Source: Ruminiclostridium papyrosolvens DSM 2782 (GTDB lineage: Bacteria; Bacillota; Clostridia; Acetivibrionales; DSM-1351). Taken from it: a DNA stretch of 64,000 nt. A program made the translations under genes and the position numbers. Positions within the stretch are counted from its first letter, which is position 1. Each line of letters opens with the position of its first letter. The notes under the pieces were generated by a model. It saw only the letters and a list, made by a program, of their open reading frames with translations, made no database searches and was not told the origin of the DNA. Location: the NCBI RefSeq assembly GCF_029318685.1, contig NZ_CP119677.1, forward strand, positions 4,207,001-4,271,000, read 5' to 3'. Shown here piece by piece: positions 17,233 to 26,243 of the stretch.

Positions 17233-20200
17233 TTATCCTTTAATGTGTGATACACCGGTCTTTGTGATGGCATATACACCGGAAGCTTTGTCGTCTATCA
17301 AAAGAATAACTTCATCATCTGCCAGATTATCGTTTGCTTTGTTATAGCCGGTCATGCTGTTATCGGGCAAATTGATTTTTGTTACACCTTCGTTCGTACC
17401 AATCCATAGCGTTGTTCTTGAAGCTTTCAGTACAGAAGTATTTATTCCCCTCATAGCTGCAAAAATTGATGGTTTAACATTGTACCCTGCTTTAACAAAT
17501 GTTGTGGCATTTGTTAAATTTGGCACCTGACTGCCTGCATTTGCTATAGACGGCTTATAGGTTGGGTCCTGTGAAAACTTAATATATTCTTTTACAAGTC
17601 CTTGAGCACCGCTGTCCGAAAAATCAGCTAATACATTATCATAGGTAAATATTTTTGTAGTTAAGTCTAATGGGCCAGCTTCAGTTTTTGAAGTATGGTA
17701 CATATTTTTGCCCACAAGTCTTTCTGTGGTAGCAGCTGAGTAGCCTGAAGCAGCCTTTACATCTGTTGTTAATTTTGCGTCACCATTTTCATCAGTCCTA
17801 GAACGTCCGATGTACTTTCCGTCAGCATAAAAGTCTACAATAACTCTTGCTACAGGATTTCCATTATCTGTTGCCTTTAAAACCAAGTCTACGGATGTTC
17901 CGTTAGCAGCCGGTTCACTGGTTAGTCCTGTAGTCAGGTTTTTCTTTGCATAGTACTGGCCCTCTGCCTTTTCTGTTATCATTCCGTAATAACGTCCAAA
18001 CCAGTAAGACAAGGTAAATACGGTTCCACAATCCATTGAACCGGCAGAATAATTACTGTAGGACTGTGCAGTGAAGCCTTGATATCTGGTAAATGGGTTT
18101 GAATTGTTTTTGCTTATGCTTCTCTCGTCAGGCGCAAGTGCATAATTTGTTTGTGATGTAGTTTTGTCCCTTTCACAAGGTTCAATAAAGAATACATCCT
18201 GTCTGTCACCTCTTACAGGTATTGCCTGATTTCTGATTTGAGGTGAACGGTAGAAGTATCTCACTGCCGATTTCAAATCAACATCTGTCTTTTCCGGGTG
18301 TGCCAACTGATACAAGAAGGTATAGAAGGGATTCTCTTCTCGTTCTTCCTGATTTTCATACCATTGGTCATACGCAGAAACAATCTGTGCTTTACGCTGT
18401 GGGTTTGTTTCCAGTATCATCAGAGAGTATACAGGGAACCAGCCCAACTCTTCATCGGAATAATTAACATATTGTGTCCAGTCATTATGCAGTACTGCAT
18501 TTGAGGTTTTATTCCCTTTGAATTTTTCTTCAAATTTAGTAACAGGCACATTGTCATTATTATTGTAAGCATCTGTAGCCTGACGGATGATTCTGCGCTC
18601 TATATACTCATTTGCCATATCAATATAACCCTTGCCATTGACATAGCCTTTATCATTATTTACTCCGCCGCCTGAATATGGTGATTCATAGCAAAGGTCA
18701 TATGCCGCTTCATATTTACTTACCTTATCGGCATATTTTACCGAATCAGCATCTTTTGCAATATAAGCTGCCGTTTTAAGTGCTGCCATTACTTCAAGGG
18801 CATTCAGCGGTCCATCTTCAAAGCCGTAGGACAAGTGGTCGTTTCCTTCAGTATCAACTCCAACCTTGAATTTCCACTGAGGCTGATTCTTCATCATATC
18901 CATTCCGTCATTAAAATACTCTGAAAGCCATCTTGACCATTGTGTTGATTTACCATGTGCATCTACTATATAGTAATGGTCATCCTTTAATATAAGGTCA
19001 GTCATATCTGTTGTTGCTTTTACTATAATATCTTTAAGTTCGGAATCTTCTGAAGTATCACAGAGATATTTGTATGCAGTAAGAAATAATGCATAGTGTC
19101 CGTCAACTTCATCAGAGGAAGTGTCCGCTTTATACACAATCTGTGAGTCATCAATATATCCGTCTGCTGCAATTGCACTTGCAGGAAATAAATCATTGAA
19201 GAAAGTAGGAATCCTTTCGTAAATCGGTGTTGTCAATCTGAATTTGATTTTTGCAGGATCAATATCAGAGCTGTTTCCTGACGCCGGATTTGTATTAACA
19301 CCTTCAACCATTAAAGGGAAAACCTGGCCATTGCCTGAAACAACATCTGTACCCAGCTTATTGCCTGCTCCTCTTGCAGTATTAAAGGTAGCAATTGAAG
19401 CAGGGCTTAAACCCAGACCATTAAACAGGTCAGAGCTTGCCAACACCTGAGAGCCTCTTTTATTCATAGCATCCTTTGTAATTCGGACTGTTGCTATTCC
19501 TATTGGTGTTTTGCCATCCAGCTTCATTTCCTCAATAATCGGGTCCGGATATGTTTCGTTTTCATTTAACAACCTTTTTTCAAACCAAAAGCCGTTTTCT
19601 GACTGGAAATTATTATATTTACCTTCAAGCGGATTCTCATCTTTGAGCATATAAGATCTGCATGGGAAGCCGTTTCCACGTCCTGAAACAAAATCCAGAA
19701 GCAATACTGCCTTTGTAGCTCTGACAGCCGCAGCCTTAGCTGCTGATATTTCTTCACTTTCAGCACCTGTAACTTTTAAGGTCTGATATCTGAATATTTC
19801 TCCCATTGCATACATAGCCGTCCATAAGCCGTCATTATCCTGTGTAGTTACAACTGAAGAATAATACTCGTCCTTAACCGCATCGTATGTGTAAGCGTTA
19901 TTGGAGCTGACCATTCCACGTCTGTCGTTAACGTCATTTATAAGCTTTTCATAAACATAGGTTCTTTCCTGCATTGTTTTCTTAGGCATTCTGATGTGAA
20001 CAGAGCCCTTTGCATTTCTTACCCATACTCCTCCGTTATTGTCCAGAGCAACACCGGTAACAATATCATCTCCGCCATAAGTATATCTTGGGCCTGCAAA
20101 GTATTGTACAATATCTCTTTGGTCAGCCTCTTTAAAATTAATACGCATCATGCCTTTTTTAGTTCCAACCCAATATGTATCATCGGTATCCTTAACAGCA

Positions 20201-20475
20201 CAGGTAACATCTCCTATAGCTGCCTTTGGCATAAAATTCAGCTCTGTAGACCCTGTAACCCAGTTTACTCCGTCCGGGGTCTGTGTATTATAATAATCCA
20301 TTTCCTTTGTTGGAGCAGAATCCAGCTGTACGGGTGAATATTTGGCTCCTGCGGGTGTGCCCAATGAACCGGCTGCTGCAACTGAAGACGGTGCTGCAAA
20401 TGCTAAACTTGAAAACATCATAATCGAAGACAGAGCAAATGCTATTACTTTACTTAAGTTTTTAGCCTTCAACAT
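17233..20475 (-). CDS. Secreted propeller/alpha-toroid-like surface protein, copy 2
   Basis: The start is set at 20475 because AAAGGAGG is 6 bases upstream; a further upstream codon lacks a site. The 1080-residue product has a signal peptide of about 35 residues. An N-terminal blade pair follows (YWVGTKKGMMRINF, GGVWVRNAKGSVHIRM). The helical middle shares NDGLWTAMYAMGEIFRYQTL, TSSDEVDGHYALFLTAYKYL, STQWSRWLSEYFNDG and HNDWTQYVNYSDEELGWFP with copy 3. An Ig-like domain and a C-terminal module with a second blade pair (LWIGTNEGVTKINL, GVYAITKTGVSHIKG) close it. The middle is close to copy 3, so this is a tandem duplication. The gap to copy 3 is 14 bases, so they are co-transcribed. Function unknown. 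Confidence 0.7.
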   Translation of the reverse strand: MLKAKNLSKVIAFALSSIMMFSSLAFAAPSSVAAAGSLGTPAGAKYSPVQLDSAPTKEMDYYNTQTPDGVNWVTGSTELNFMPKAAIGDVTCAVKDTDDTYWVGTKKGMMRINFKEADQRDIVQYFAGPRYTYGGDDIVTGVALDNNGGVWVRNAKGSVHIRMPKKTMQERTYVYEKLINDVNDRRGMVSSNNAYTYDAVKDEYYSSVVTTQDNDGLWTAMYAMGEIFRYQTLKVTGAESEEISAAKAAAVRATKAVLLLDFVSGRGNGFPCRSYMLKDENPLEGKYNNFQSENGFWFEKRLLNENETYPDPIIEEMKLDGKTPIGIATVRITKDAMNKRGSQVLASSDLFNGLGLSPASIATFNTARGAGNKLGTDVVSGNGQVFPLMVEGVNTNPASGNSSDIDPAKIKFRLTTPIYERIPTFFNDLFPASAIAADGYIDDSQIVYKADTSSDEVDGHYALFLTAYKYLCDTSEDSELKDIIVKATTDMTDLILKDDHYYIVDAHGKSTQWSRWLSEYFNDGMDMMKNQPQWKFKVGVDTEGNDHLSYGFEDGPLNALEVMAALKTAAYIAKDADSVKYADKVSKYEAAYDLCYESPYSGGGVNNDKGYVNGKGYIDMANEYIERRIIRQATDAYNNNDNVPVTKFEEKFKGNKTSNAVLHNDWTQYVNYSDEELGWFPVYSLMILETNPQRKAQIVSAYDQWYENQEEREENPFYTFLYQLAHPEKTDVDLKSAVRYFYRSPQIRNQAIPVRGDRQDVFFIEPCERDKTTSQTNYALAPDERSISKNNSNPFTRYQGFTAQSYSNYSAGSMDCGTVFTLSYWFGRYYGMITEKAEGQYYAKKNLTTGLTSEPAANGTSVDLVLKATDNGNPVARVIVDFYADGKYIGRSRTDENGDAKLTTDVKAASGYSAATTERLVGKNMYHTSKTEAGPLDLTTKIFTYDNVLADFSDSGAQGLVKEYIKFSQDPTYKPSIANAGSQVPNLTNATTFVKAGYNVKPSIFAAMRGINTSVLKASRTTLWIGTNEGVTKINLPDNSMTGYNKANDNLADDEVILLIDDKASGVYAITKTGVSHIKG

Positions 20476-20507
20476 AATAATCCTCCTTTTGGAAAATTTG
20501 TTTGTCA

Positions 20508-23500
20508 TTATTTTATTTTAGTTACACCATCAGTTGTAATTACCCATACACCGTTACTATCTGCATCATCAACAACCAGCAATACTTTTCCTGAGCCTAC
20601 AGAAGCAGCAGAATATGAAGTCACTTCATTTTTTTCAAGATTAACACGGTCAACTCCGCCTGTTGTATAGCCTAACCACAATGTCTTACGATCACTTTTT
20701 AAAACAGAAGACGATACATTTTCCATAGTAGGGAAAATAGATGGCTTGATTGTAAAATCCTTATTAACAAAGGTCATAGCATTTGTAAGCTTAGAGCTTA
20801 TTTCAGTTAAGTTATTGCTTGGAGTATATGTAGGATCTTGTAAAAACTTCACATACTGTTTTACAAGTCCCTGTGAACCCTTATCCGAAAAATCAGCTAA
20901 TACATTAGCATAGGTATATTTTGTAATACCTGATTCCGGTGAAGCTCCTTTTATTAGTCCAAAATATTTACCAAACCAGTAAGGCATTGTAAATGTAGGA
21001 GCATAATCATATAAGTACCCTTTACCGCCTGTAAAATTGTAGTCCTCTGCCCAATTATAGCTTTTGATGGTATAGTCAGGATTTACTCCGCTACTGAGCA
21101 GTAAGTTTCCATTAAAGTTTACATTGTTGTCCACGCTTAACGGGTCATTGTTTATTTTCATTACACTTCTTTCATCAAATGGCAGTGCAATATTTGAGTA
21201 CAATACATTCCAATTACGTGAACCAACAACATGAGTATAGATATCTTTTCTGCCTGATTGATAAGAAGGATAGTTTAACAGGTATTGAGGCAATCTATAT
21301 AATTGTCTCATTGCACCTTTTAGGTCAATATCTGTTCTATCAGGATTTGCAACCTGTGCAAGGAAGAGATATGCAGGTGTTTCCCCTGTTTTCATATAAT
21401 CAAACCACTGTTCAAAGCCTTCTCTTATGGCATTTCCTCTTGTTGTTCCCTGTTCTTCAAGGAGCAGCAGAGGCAAATATGACATGTAAGCGAGTTCCTG
21501 ATCTGAGCCGTTTACATATGGAGAATAGCAATCCTGTTCCCACGCTCTTTGGAACCAGTATTCCTTTTTGGTCTTGTTATTCCAATCAGAAACTGAACTC
21601 ATTGCCCAATCAGCCATGTTTTGTGTCAATTTACGTTCAAAATATGATTTCAGAATATCAACATAACCTACACCGTTGAGTTTTGAAAAATCAGCAGCTG
21701 GGCCTTTGGCAGCTTCTTTAACAACTTCACTGTAATTATAAGGCTTAAAAGCTGCTTCCCATGCAGCATTAATGTCAGCCACGTCAACTGCCAGATTATG
21801 ATTACTATTCAGGTCAGCAACAATGTCCGAATAATCCTTTGCTATTTCCTGAGCTACTCTGATAAACATCATAACTTCTGCTGCTTGCAAAGGTGCATCT
21901 TCATAAGCATAGCTTGGGTTTATAGACCTGCCGTCGCTGTATAGGTTATCAACGTCGTCTTTTAAAGGTTTTTTAGTAATCTGTTTATTTTTTACTTCCT
22001 CAATTGTTAAATCTTTTGGAATAGGTTTTTTACCGCTTGGTGTTATTGAGGAGTTTACTTTATCTGTATAAGCTTCGGTCTCCACCGCCTGAGAAAAGTT
22101 TTGTGAACCGACTCCAACGCCTTCGTTTATATTGTCAGCATACCAAGTGACATACCATTTTGCCCAAAGTGTAGGTCTGCCATTTTCATCACCCATAAAA
22201 TAGCCCTTATTAAGAACTATATTTTTTATCTGGCGCATACAGGACTGAACCATGAGCCTTTGTATTTCTGTTTCATCTGCCGTCATATTATCCATACTTG
22301 CAAAGAGGAATTTGTCGGCAATATAATATGAGAAAAATGCTGCTACTACTTCTTCAGAAGATGTATCGGTTTTGTATACTATTTCATTGTCCTTAGCTGA
22401 CTTGTACCTGTCTCCATGATAAATATCATTATTACGGTAAAGCTTTGCCAATACAGCGGGTACTTCTTCCTTTATTTGTGAATCCAACTGAAAAACAACT
22501 CTTGGCATCATATGTGCCGGAACCTTTGAAACATCAGGAATAGCATCATTATTAGGGGCCATTATGGGACCGTTTGTTACTCCTCCTGATATAACGCCTT
22601 TAGCATCTACTTTATAGCTGTTGTCAGGGATTCCTGTTATGGGGTCACATGCCAGCTGCAGATATAAGTATGGTATTCTGATAGCGGCTGCAGGTCTTTT
22701 GCTCTTATCGCTTATCCCTGAATCAACGAATGTATATGTATTATCAGAAGCTACTTCCTTTACTATATAATTTCCCGAGAAGGTTTTCCAATAAGCGTCG
22801 TGCTTTTCGATAGCATCTGGTGTCATCTGATATTTTCCATCAGTTGTTGACATAAGTCCACCCGCTGCCCAGCTAAAGCCAACACCGTCAGTAGGATAAT
22901 CTACTCCGTTAAATTCTTTAAAAACACCTGTTTTAGAATCACGAATCTTGTTTCTGGGTGCAATATAAGATTTTGAATCTGATGTTATTGAGCCGTCCGG
23001 ATTGATATCCTTCTTCCAGAAAGCAACATCACCGATGTTATCGCTAAAGGTGTTTAAGCCCAAAGGATCTTTATACTTGCTTGTATCGTAGGTTCTTTTT
23101 GCAGAATCAGGGTCTGTTGTCTGATTTCCATTTTTAAAATACTCATCCTGATAAGTTGCATGGTATTGACGTGTAATAAAGCCGTCTCCACGTCCTGAAA
23201 TATATCCCTGCAAAAGAATATTGGACAACATTCTCATGGCATTTTGTCTGGTTTCTACAGCCATCGGCTCTGCATCACTCATACCGTTCTGTTTCAGATA
23301 TGCATACTTATACGCATCCCCGGCAAAACGCAGGGCTGTCCATAACCCGTCATTATTTGTAGAATACGGTGAATCCTGTGCAAATACACGTCCATTGACA
23401 GTGGTTAACTGGTCTGCATCTGTGTCAGTAGGTACGCTTCCTGCCGGGTGCGCACCATCAGAAGTATCATTACCATTATCATAAAGATGAACAATAGAAT

Positions 23501-24092
23501 CATTTATTGCTCCTCTGATATCGGTAACAGGAGCCATCTTTTGATATATTGCATCTTTTTCATTTAATGTTCTGGCCACCATTTTTATATGTACTGCCCC
23601 AGCTGAATTTTTAACCCATATTCCATAAGAGTCATCGTCTTTTAATGCTGTTACAACATCATCACCGTTAAAAAGGTATCTTGGCCCGTTAAAATATTGT
23701 ACAACATCGTCTGTATCAGGCTCAGCCATACAAACTCTCATTAAACCTTTATCTGTGCCTATCCACAATACTTCAGCACCATTGTTATCTTTTGACTTCA
23801 ATGTTACCTTGACATTACTTCCTATTAGTCCTGCGGTGATTCCTGCACTTTGATCAGTACTTGTAGTAACCCATCCACTAGTAGGGATTCTGCTGTCACC
23901 GCCGGCAAAATAGTTTACTTCTTTCTGCAGCGTTACACGCTCAGTTACAGGTGTAAACTTGGTCACACTTCCACCGAGGGAAACGGGGACATAGCTCTTT
24001 GCAGATACCGGTAAATTTACCGAGCTTGTTATAACGGTTGCAGCTGCCACTGTTATGGCTAATATTCTTATGCTATTTTTAACCTTAAACAT
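20508..24092 (-). CDS. Secreted propeller/alpha-toroid-like surface protein, copy 1 (most divergent)
   Basis: This 1194-residue exported protein (signal peptide about 1-31) has the same plan as copies 2 and 3 but is more divergent. The N-terminal blade pair is LWIGTDKGLMRVCM and YGIWVKNSAGAVHIKM. The helical middle keeps NDGLWTALRFAGDAYKYAYL, TSSEEVVAAFFSYYIADKFL, PTLWAKWYVTWYADN and YAYEDAPLQAAEVM, with inserted stretches. There is no Ig-like domain. A C-terminal module (YTYANVLADFSDKGSQGLVKQ) with blade pair LWLGYTTGGVDRVNL and GVWVITTDGVTKIK ends it. That module is shared with copy 2 and, in part, with the SLH protein at 24109. GGAGG precedes the ATG. It is probably a cell-envelope or substrate-binding enzyme; no family name can be supported. 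Confidence 0.68.
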   Translation of the reverse strand: MFKVKNSIRILAITVAAATVITSSVNLPVSAKSYVPVSLGGSVTKFTPVTERVTLQKEVNYFAGGDSRIPTSGWVTTSTDQSAGITAGLIGSNVKVTLKSKDNNGAEVLWIGTDKGLMRVCMAEPDTDDVVQYFNGPRYLFNGDDVVTALKDDDSYGIWVKNSAGAVHIKMVARTLNEKDAIYQKMAPVTDIRGAINDSIVHLYDNGNDTSDGAHPAGSVPTDTDADQLTTVNGRVFAQDSPYSTNNDGLWTALRFAGDAYKYAYLKQNGMSDAEPMAVETRQNAMRMLSNILLQGYISGRGDGFITRQYHATYQDEYFKNGNQTTDPDSAKRTYDTSKYKDPLGLNTFSDNIGDVAFWKKDINPDGSITSDSKSYIAPRNKIRDSKTGVFKEFNGVDYPTDGVGFSWAAGGLMSTTDGKYQMTPDAIEKHDAYWKTFSGNYIVKEVASDNTYTFVDSGISDKSKRPAAAIRIPYLYLQLACDPITGIPDNSYKVDAKGVISGGVTNGPIMAPNNDAIPDVSKVPAHMMPRVVFQLDSQIKEEVPAVLAKLYRNNDIYHGDRYKSAKDNEIVYKTDTSSEEVVAAFFSYYIADKFLFASMDNMTADETEIQRLMVQSCMRQIKNIVLNKGYFMGDENGRPTLWAKWYVTWYADNINEGVGVGSQNFSQAVETEAYTDKVNSSITPSGKKPIPKDLTIEEVKNKQITKKPLKDDVDNLYSDGRSINPSYAYEDAPLQAAEVMMFIRVAQEIAKDYSDIVADLNSNHNLAVDVADINAAWEAAFKPYNYSEVVKEAAKGPAADFSKLNGVGYVDILKSYFERKLTQNMADWAMSSVSDWNNKTKKEYWFQRAWEQDCYSPYVNGSDQELAYMSYLPLLLLEEQGTTRGNAIREGFEQWFDYMKTGETPAYLFLAQVANPDRTDIDLKGAMRQLYRLPQYLLNYPSYQSGRKDIYTHVVGSRNWNVLYSNIALPFDERSVMKINNDPLSVDNNVNFNGNLLLSSGVNPDYTIKSYNWAEDYNFTGGKGYLYDYAPTFTMPYWFGKYFGLIKGASPESGITKYTYANVLADFSDKGSQGLVKQYVKFLQDPTYTPSNNLTEISSKLTNAMTFVNKDFTIKPSIFPTMENVSSSVLKSDRKTLWLGYTTGGVDRVNLEKNEVTSYSAASVGSGKVLLVVDDADSNGVWVITTDGVTKIK

Positions 24093-24108
24093 ATAACCCC
24101 TCCATTAT

Positions 24109-25329
24109 TTATTTTTGAACCGGAATATGTGTAACATATCCAGTGGTGATTGCCCATACTCCATTTTCTTCATCGTCAATTAAGAGTTTTACATCAGTTT
24201 CTTTTAACTTGTCATTGAAATTCTCTTGTTTCCCATCACTAACCTTCAGACGTATTAACCCCTGAGTGTTTCCTATCCACAAATATTCTCTGTTTGTACT
24301 GAATACTGATGTTGTTACATTGTCTCCAACCGGGAATACAGATGGTTTAATTACAAATTTATATGTCATAATTTCAGTACCGTGTTGTATTTTTATATAA
24401 TCCTTAATATACTGAGGTACCTTACTTGAAACCAGAGCATTTGCGTAGGTATCACAGTATGGTTTTTCTGTCGGATTAGTAGGGGTTGTGGGGGTTGTAG
24501 ATGTATCTGTTGGCTTAGTCGGTGTAGTAGTTTCTTCTTTAACTACGGCTTTTCCTGACGTGATAACTGAACCTGCTACTTTTACATCAACAAGTGTGAC
24601 TGTATCTTTGACACTTGGAGCAACTATAAGATCTCCCGTAATATCTGCATCCTTTATTATAACTCCGGAGCAGTTTATTACTACGTTTCCCTTTGCAAGC
24701 TTGGTATAAGTTCCGGGCTTATATATATAGTTTGGTATAACATTGGAAACTATTTTCACAGCTTCTGCACGTGTCAATCCACCCTGAGGATCAAATAATT
24801 TACCGGGCTTACCTGATACAAATTCCTTTTCAAATAATGCTGCAACAGCCTCCAGCGCATAATCGGATATTTTATCAGAATCACCAAATGAAGGGGAAGA
24901 GCTTGCTTTTTTTATGCTAAATGCTTTTTTTATCATTATAGCTGCATCCTGCCTTTTTATAATAGCATTAGGCATGGCCTTACCATCATATCCGTTCATA
25001 ATTCCTGCTGAGGCAACAGCAGTTATATGCTTGTAAAACCAATCAGATGATTTTACATCGCTGAATACCGCGTTTCCTTTGTCATACTTCATTATTTTGT
25101 TAAGTACCGCCGCAAATTCTGCTCTTGTTATTTGGTCATTTGGTCTGAACTTTCCATTTGACCCTGCCAATACCTGTGCATCACTCCATTTTTCAATAGC
25201 CTCTCCCGCCCAAAATCCCTTACTTACATCATCAAAGGACTGAGCCATGGAAACTAAAGGAGCGCAGGTCAACAGTAAGGCCGCAACTACTGCTAAAATA
25301 ATAGCTTTTTTGAATGAGTGCCTTTTCAT
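24109..25329 (-). CDS. SLH-anchored surface protein with propeller blade pair
   Basis: AAAGGAGG just upstream places the start at 25329. The 406-residue protein has a signal peptide (about 1-27) and three S-layer-homology motifs (about 28-195, with FWAGEAIEKWSDAQVLAGSNG and ITRAEFAAVLNKI). A short beta segment (VVINCSGVIIKDADITGDL) and a Thr/Pro-rich linker follow. The C-terminal module of about 100 residues has the blade pair LWIGNTQGLIRLKV and GVWAITTGYVTHIPV, the same type as in the next two genes. SLH domains bind secondary cell-wall polymers, so this protein probably anchors or organises the complex formed by the three large proteins. It is first in the secreted block, 83 bases after the SIS gene. 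Confidence 0.8.
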   Translation of the reverse strand: MKRHSFKKAIILAVVAALLLTCAPLVSMAQSFDDVSKGFWAGEAIEKWSDAQVLAGSNGKFRPNDQITRAEFAAVLNKIMKYDKGNAVFSDVKSSDWFYKHITAVASAGIMNGYDGKAMPNAIIKRQDAAIMIKKAFSIKKASSSPSFGDSDKISDYALEAVAALFEKEFVSGKPGKLFDPQGGLTRAEAVKIVSNVIPNYIYKPGTYTKLAKGNVVINCSGVIIKDADITGDLIVAPSVKDTVTLVDVKVAGSVITSGKAVVKEETTTPTKPTDTSTTPTTPTNPTEKPYCDTYANALVSSKVPQYIKDYIKIQHGTEIMTYKFVIKPSVFPVGDNVTTSVFSTNREYLWIGNTQGLIRLKVSDGKQENFNDKLKETDVKLLIDDEENGVWAITTGYVTHIPVQK

Positions 25330-25412
25330 TCTTTTTCCTCCTTTAAATTGATTTTTATATTCGTAAAATGATACATAATAAGCGCATATATCATTTTCAA
25401 AAATATACAATT

Positions 25413-26141
25413 CTAAACTCCGTAATATCTTTCAAATAGCCTTTTATTCCATTCATCTCCGCCATCCATATTTGAGCTTTTAAAAACTGAAGGAATTATT
25501 CCTTTTAAAGACAGCTTTTTGGCCAGTATTATTGAAATAAACTGCGCTGCATAGGCTCCTGTAATTGTTGATACAGCCCCCATACACGTGCCGGCCTCCT
25601 TTACGAAATAATCGGCATCTCCTGTTCCCGTACAGTTATCAATGACAACATCAGCATATTGATAAAGATATTTTCCGCTTGGATGTCTGGATTTTTCGTT
25701 CTCAGGTTTCCTTGGATTAGTGAGGGCTATAACCTGTGCCCCATTCTCCCGTACAAGCTTTGCCAGCTCCACAATCATACCGTTTCTGCCGGAATTAGAA
25801 GCTATCAGCACTACATCTCCCTGTTTAATTTTGTATATATGCATAATGACCTCAGCATACTCGGCAACTCTCTCAACGGCAGTACTTTTTAGAGGATGCT
25901 CATGCAACATAAATTCAGATGGAAGTATAGGATATACATTTGCAAAACCGCCTGCTCTTGTATAGAACTCCTCGGCTATCATATGTGAATGTCCCGTACC
26001 TGTAACAAAAAATTTCCCGTCATTAATAACGCTGTTAGTTATCAGGTCAGCTGCAGCATTCAGGTTATCAATTTGAGTATTATAAAATTTCTCTATTTTA
26101 TTAGTTATGTAGCTGTGAAAATCCTGAAAATAATTTTCCAT
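25413..26141 (-). CDS. SIS-domain protein (UPF0309-like)
   Basis: This 242-residue protein has a single SIS (sugar isomerase) domain with FVTGTGHSHMIAEEFYTRAGG near residue 45 and VVLIASNSGRNGMIVELAKL near residue 110. The latter is the Ser-rich phospho-sugar loop. It resembles the UPF0309 group of SIS proteins rather than MurQ (about 300 residues), although its operon position after MupG-type and GH4 genes is where a MurNAc-6-phosphate etherase would be expected. Its likely substrate is a phosphorylated amino sugar. AAAGGAG precedes the ATG. The gap to the GlmU-like gene is 102 bases. Confidence 0.75.
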   Translation of the reverse strand: MENYFQDFHSYITNKIEKFYNTQIDNLNAAADLITNSVINDGKFFVTGTGHSHMIAEEFYTRAGGFANVYPILPSEFMLHEHPLKSTAVERVAEYAEVIMHIYKIKQGDVVLIASNSGRNGMIVELAKLVRENGAQVIALTNPRKPENEKSRHPSGKYLYQYADVVIDNCTGTGDADYFVKEAGTCMGAVSTITGAYAAQFISIILAKKLSLKGIIPSVFKSSNMDGGDEWNKRLFERYYGV

Positions 26142-26243
26142 AAATAGACTCCTTTTGCATCATATTTATATTTACATAATCTTACTTAATCGGATTTTTG
26201 GTACAAGAAAATTAACTAAAGAATTAGTGACTATAAAAAAAGC

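Noticed and set aside
25413..26141. Possible MurQ (MurNAc-6-P etherase)
   Set aside because: MurQ is about 300 residues with a different N terminus; this 242-residue protein looks like the UPF0309 SIS group.
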